Shown here in pieces: positions 59,625-64,000 of a stretch of DNA of 64,000 bases. The notes under the pieces are model-generated. The model was not told the origin of the DNA. It saw nothing but the letters and a program-made list of their open reading frames with translations, and searched no databases. The position numbers and the translations under genes were made by a program. Numbering within the stretch: position 1 is the first letter of the stretch; each line of letters opens with the position of its first letter. Source of the DNA: Nocardiopsis gilva YIM 90087 (lineage in GTDB: Bacteria; Actinomycetota; Actinomycetes; Streptosporangiales; Streptosporangiaceae); contig NZ_CP022753.1 of NCBI RefSeq assembly GCF_002263495.1, forward strand, positions 434,001 through 498,000. Reading direction: 5' to 3'.

Positions 59625-60152
59625 GTGTCCGAAGTCAACGGCCGACTCCACGCACGGCTGAACACCACCAAGGGAACGATCGTCGTCAAGCTCTTCGCGG
59701 AGGAGTCGCCCGAGACGGTCGAGAACTTCGTCGGTCTCGCCGAGGGCACGAAGCAGTGGATGGATCCCACCACGGGTAAGCCCACCACCGCCAAGCTCTA
59801 CGACGGCACGATCTTCCACCGGGTCATCGACAAGTTCATGGTCCAGGGCGGCGACCCGCTGGGGAACGGCCGCGGTGGCCCCGGCTACAAGTTCAAGGAC
59901 GAGTTCGGCTCCGGTCTGAAGTTCGACCGCCCCCACCTGCTGGCGATGGCGAACGCCGGCCCCAACACCAACGGCTCGCAGTTCTTCATCACCGTTGGCA
60001 CGCCCGACTGGCTCAACAACAAGCACACGATCTTCGGTGAGGTCGTGGAGGGCGGCGACGTCGTCGAGACCATCTCCAAGGTGGCGACCAACCCGCAGGA
60101 CCGCCCGCTGGAGGACGTCGTGATCACGTCCGTCGAGATCGAGCGGGGCTAG
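59625..60152 (+). CDS. ppiA: Cyclophilin-type peptidyl-prolyl isomerase
   Basis: A 175-residue cytoplasmic cyclophilin. The catalytic blocks are FHRVIDKFMVQGGDP, MANAGPNTNGSQFFIT and HTIFGEVVEG. It catalyses cis-trans isomerisation of prolyl bonds. The start is GTG 59625 with GGAAAGG upstream. The neighbours match the near-origin arrangement of related actinobacteria. Confidence 0.95.
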   Translation: MSEVNGRLHARLNTTKGTIVVKLFAEESPETVENFVGLAEGTKQWMDPTTGKPTTAKLYDGTIFHRVIDKFMVQGGDPLGNGRGGPGYKFKDEFGSGLKFDRPHLLAMANAGPNTNGSQFFITVGTPDWLNNKHTIFGEVVEGGDVVETISKVATNPQDRPLEDVVITSVEIERG

Positions 60153-60162
60153 GACCGGCCGT

Positions 60163-61023
60163 ATGAGCCTCCCCCCGACTCCCCGGCCCGGATCCGGGCC
60201 AGGGGAGAACGCCATCCCCACCTGCTTTCGGCACCCGGACCGGGAGACCTATGTCCGGTGCACCCGGTGTGAGCGGCCCATCTGTCCGGACTGCATGCGT
60301 GACGCCGCCGTCGGGTTCCACTGCGTGGAGTGCGTCGCCGAGGGACAGAAGTCCGTGCGCCAGGCGCGCACCGCGTTCGGCGGAAAGGTCGTGCAGGGCC
60401 CCTATGTGACCTGGGCGCTGCTGGCCCTCATCGGCGTTGTGTTCCTGGCGCAGACGGCCAATTCGCAACTGACGGTCGACTTCGGGATGCACGGCGGGGC
60501 CGCGATGGCGGCAGGCGAGTGGTACCGACTCATCACCGCTGCCTTCCTGCACGGCAACGTGATGCACCTGCTGTTCAACGGCTTCGCCCTGTACGTCATC
60601 GGACAGCAGCTGGAGTCGTGGCTCGGCCACGTCCGCTACCTGTCCCTGTGGGTGCTCAGCGCCATCGGTGGTTCGGTGCTCACCCTGCTGGCCGAGCCGA
60701 CCCAGCTCTCGGTCGGTGCGTCGGGCGCGATCTTCGGCCTGTTCGGCGCGGTATTCGTGATCGGTCGGCGGCTCGGGCTGGACACGCGCGCCATCGTCGG
60801 CCTGCTCGCGGTCAACCTGCTGATCACGTTCCTGGTCCCGAACATCTCCTGGACCGGACACATCGGCGGACTGGTGACCGGACTCGCCCTGGCGGGGGTC
60901 TACGCCTACCTGCCGTGGGGGTCGGGGAAGAACCGTACGGCTGTCCACGCCGCGGCGACCGGCGCGTGCGCGCTGGTGCTGGCGGCTCTTGCCTACGGCG
61001 GCATGGTGTTCTGGATGGGCTGA
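60163..61023 (+). CDS. Rhomboid intramembrane serine protease with zinc-finger N-terminus
   Basis: A 286-residue protein. The N-terminal B-box-like zinc finger has C21, C33, C36, C41, C44, C54 and C57. Six transmembrane helices follow, with HGNVMHLLFN (130-139), the nucleophile S187 in GASGAIFG and H233 in GHIGG. It cuts membrane proteins within the bilayer. It lies ten bases after ppiA and ends before a strong terminator. Confidence 0.93.
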   Translation: MSLPPTPRPGSGPGENAIPTCFRHPDRETYVRCTRCERPICPDCMRDAAVGFHCVECVAEGQKSVRQARTAFGGKVVQGPYVTWALLALIGVVFLAQTANSQLTVDFGMHGGAAMAAGEWYRLITAAFLHGNVMHLLFNGFALYVIGQQLESWLGHVRYLSLWVLSAIGGSVLTLLAEPTQLSVGASGAIFGLFGAVFVIGRRLGLDTRAIVGLLAVNLLITFLVPNISWTGHIGGLVTGLALAGVYAYLPWGSGKNRTAVHAAATGACALVLAALAYGGMVFWMG

Positions 61024-61055
61024 CCGAGCGCCGACTCCGTCGCCACACCACGCCT

Positions 61056-61090
61056 GAGGGCCGGGGAACGATCATCGTTCCCCGGCCCTC
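61056..61090. terminator. Bidirectional terminator between rhomboid and crgA
   Basis: GAGGGCCGGGGAACGAT is followed, after a single base, by its inverse, a perfect 17-bp stem between convergent genes. Confidence 0.88.
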
Positions 61091-61246
61091 ACGTCGTGCT
61101 CCCACGGAAACACGTGGGGTAAGATTTCGGTGCGCAGGACGCAACTCCCCACAGGCTGTGGATAACCCTGTGGATACAGCGCTCACCGGTTGTTGTGAAT
61201 GTCCCAATTACCCTGTCTGACCAGGGGAAACCTCGGGAAGCAGCCG

Positions 61247-61501
61247 TCAGTGCCAGCGTGTGGACAAGATGACGCAAATGATGATTCCGCCGAACCCGAT
61301 GGCCAGGTTCCAGTTGCCCAGGTCCTGCATGACGGGCACCATCGTCCCGGCGATGTAGTACACCGCGATCCACAAGATGCCGAGAATGCCGAACCCAAGC
61401 ATGGTCGGCACCAGCCACCGCGGGCTGACCTTCGGCTTCGCCGCCGAGGGCGGTGGCGTGTAGACGGCCTTCTTCTTGCGATCGTTGCGGGACTTGGGCA
61501 C
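61247..61501 (-). CDS. crgA: Cell division protein CrgA
   Basis: An 84-residue protein. A basic cytoplasmic N-terminus (MPKSRNDRKKKAVYTPPP) precedes two transmembrane helices (GFGILGILWIAVYYI and IGFGGIIICVILS). CrgA helps place the septum and cell-wall synthesis at division. It is conserved next to pknB. Confidence 0.95.
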   Translation of the reverse strand: MPKSRNDRKKKAVYTPPPSAAKPKVSPRWLVPTMLGFGILGILWIAVYYIAGTMVPVMQDLGNWNLAIGFGGIIICVILSTRWH

Positions 61502-61650
61502 GGTCGCTGCTCCAAAACGAATCGGCCGGAACTTACGCCTGAAGAGTACCCCAGTCTACGCCCTCAGCAGCGGTCGGCGTACCGCAGGTCCGCCGACCGC
61601 CACTGGCGGCTGTCGCGCCGAGGCGCCTCAGCAGGGGCCCTGACCAGCGA

Positions 61651-63504
<1,854 letters not shown>

Positions 63505-63881
63505 GTCGTGAACTGTTCCTCGTATCTCCGCGGTGGCGGTGGTGGTCCGCCGTCACCTGGTGAGTTCTCGTGCCTGGTGCCTTACCACTCGTCTTCCACA
63601 GCCGGATCCGCGTCCGCGGACCTCGTGGCGGCGCGAGCTTGCGCTGTACCATCCTGGATGTTCGCCGCGTCCGATGGCACCCGAATCCCGCCGATCGGTA
63701 CCGGAGTGTAGTTCTCCGACGGTCAGCTTATCGGAGTGCACCTAACGCCTCGCGGATCACCTGGCTCACCACAGACAACTCGGCGGTTTGTCCCCGCGGC
63801 CGTCCGGGTGTCCGTTCTTCCTGCTTGTGGGGGGTTGCCCGCCTCGACGCTACCCGGTCAGCAAGCACTAGCCGGTCAGCA
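63505..63881. other. Gap between pbpA and pknB with a triple repeat
   Basis: There is no credible gene. On the minus strand, TGCTGACCGG occurs three times between about 63851 and 63895, starting within the last codons of pbpA. The remainder presumably carries the pknB promoter. Confidence 0.5.
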
Positions 63882-64000
63882 TTAGCCGGTCAGCACTGCC
63901 TCCATCATCGACTTGGCGATGGGTGCGGCCAGCGTTCCCCCGCTGCCGCCGCCGTTCTCGACCACGACCGCCACGGCGATCTCCGGATCGTCGGCGGGGG
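63882..64000 (-). CDS. pbpA: Penicillin-binding protein PbpA, C-terminal end
   Basis: Only the last 38 residues are inside the window (ADDPEIAVAVVVENGGGSGG, then APIAKSMMEAVLTG). This is the end of a class B transpeptidase domain. Its position upstream of pknB on the same strand is the conserved pbpA place in the rodA-pbpA-pknB block. Confidence 0.85.
   Translation of the reverse strand, partial: PADDPEIAVAVVVENGGGSGGTLAAPIAKSMMEAVLTG

Overview
This is a high-GC actinobacterial chromosome segment. The complete rRNA operon, a guanidine-III riboswitch nearly identical to the form known from Thermobifida fusca, and the origin-proximal block at the right end (DLW-39, tRNA-Ala, ppiA, rhomboid protease, crgA, pknB, pbpA) all suggest a Nocardiopsaceae-type organism such as Nocardiopsis or Streptomonospora. 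The genus is inferred.

1-9.6 kb: the 3' end of an aminocoumarin antibiotic cluster in the order known from novobiocin and clorobiocin. It runs Q (prenyltransferase, cut by the window edge), R (ring-A oxygenase), S-T-U-V-W (the dTDP-noviose sugar pathway), then gyrB and parY resistance genes. The biosynthetic genes look intact. Both resistance genes look broken: gyrB has collapsed by two in-frame deletions to about 122 codons, and parY has lost about 21 codons of its ATP site and carries an in-frame TAG.

9.6-14.4 kb: an IS1182-like transposase relic, a divergent XRE regulator/MFS exporter pair, and an IS30 element that has split a terminator hairpin. 14.7-24.9 kb: a compact PUFA/hglE-like iterative synthase (AT-ACP; FabL-type ER-KS-CLF-DH; KR; thioester reductase) with an EF-hand protein and a decayed LuxR gene. 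This block lies between 22-bp direct repeats; the right one directly follows a tRNA 3'-end fragment, so it may be an acquired island.

25-35 kb: housekeeping and accessory genes (photolyase, SDR-DUF2867 protein, TetR/MFS pair with two operators, WrbA, lipoprotein, Crp regulator, GH5 glycosidase). 36-41.3 kb: 16S-23S-5S rRNA operon without spacer tRNAs.

42.2-48.7 kb: an unusual minus-strand operon. It encodes an SGNH-like protein, a 28-residue cationic microprotein, a large protein with two haem-oxygenase-like diiron oxidase (HDO) halves, a NodU/SxtI-type carbamoyltransferase and a 62-residue SxtJ-like membrane microprotein, with an XRE-cupin regulator upstream. This is my best candidate for an undescribed small-molecule or surface-modification pathway.

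48.8-55.5 kb: an oxidoreductase/His-rich methyltransferase pair, a frameshifted WYL regulator, a fused relic of an iron ABC transporter, small DNA-binding genes, and the riboswitch-controlled Gdx guanidinium exporter. 55.8-64 kb: the conserved near-origin region. No CRISPR array was seen.
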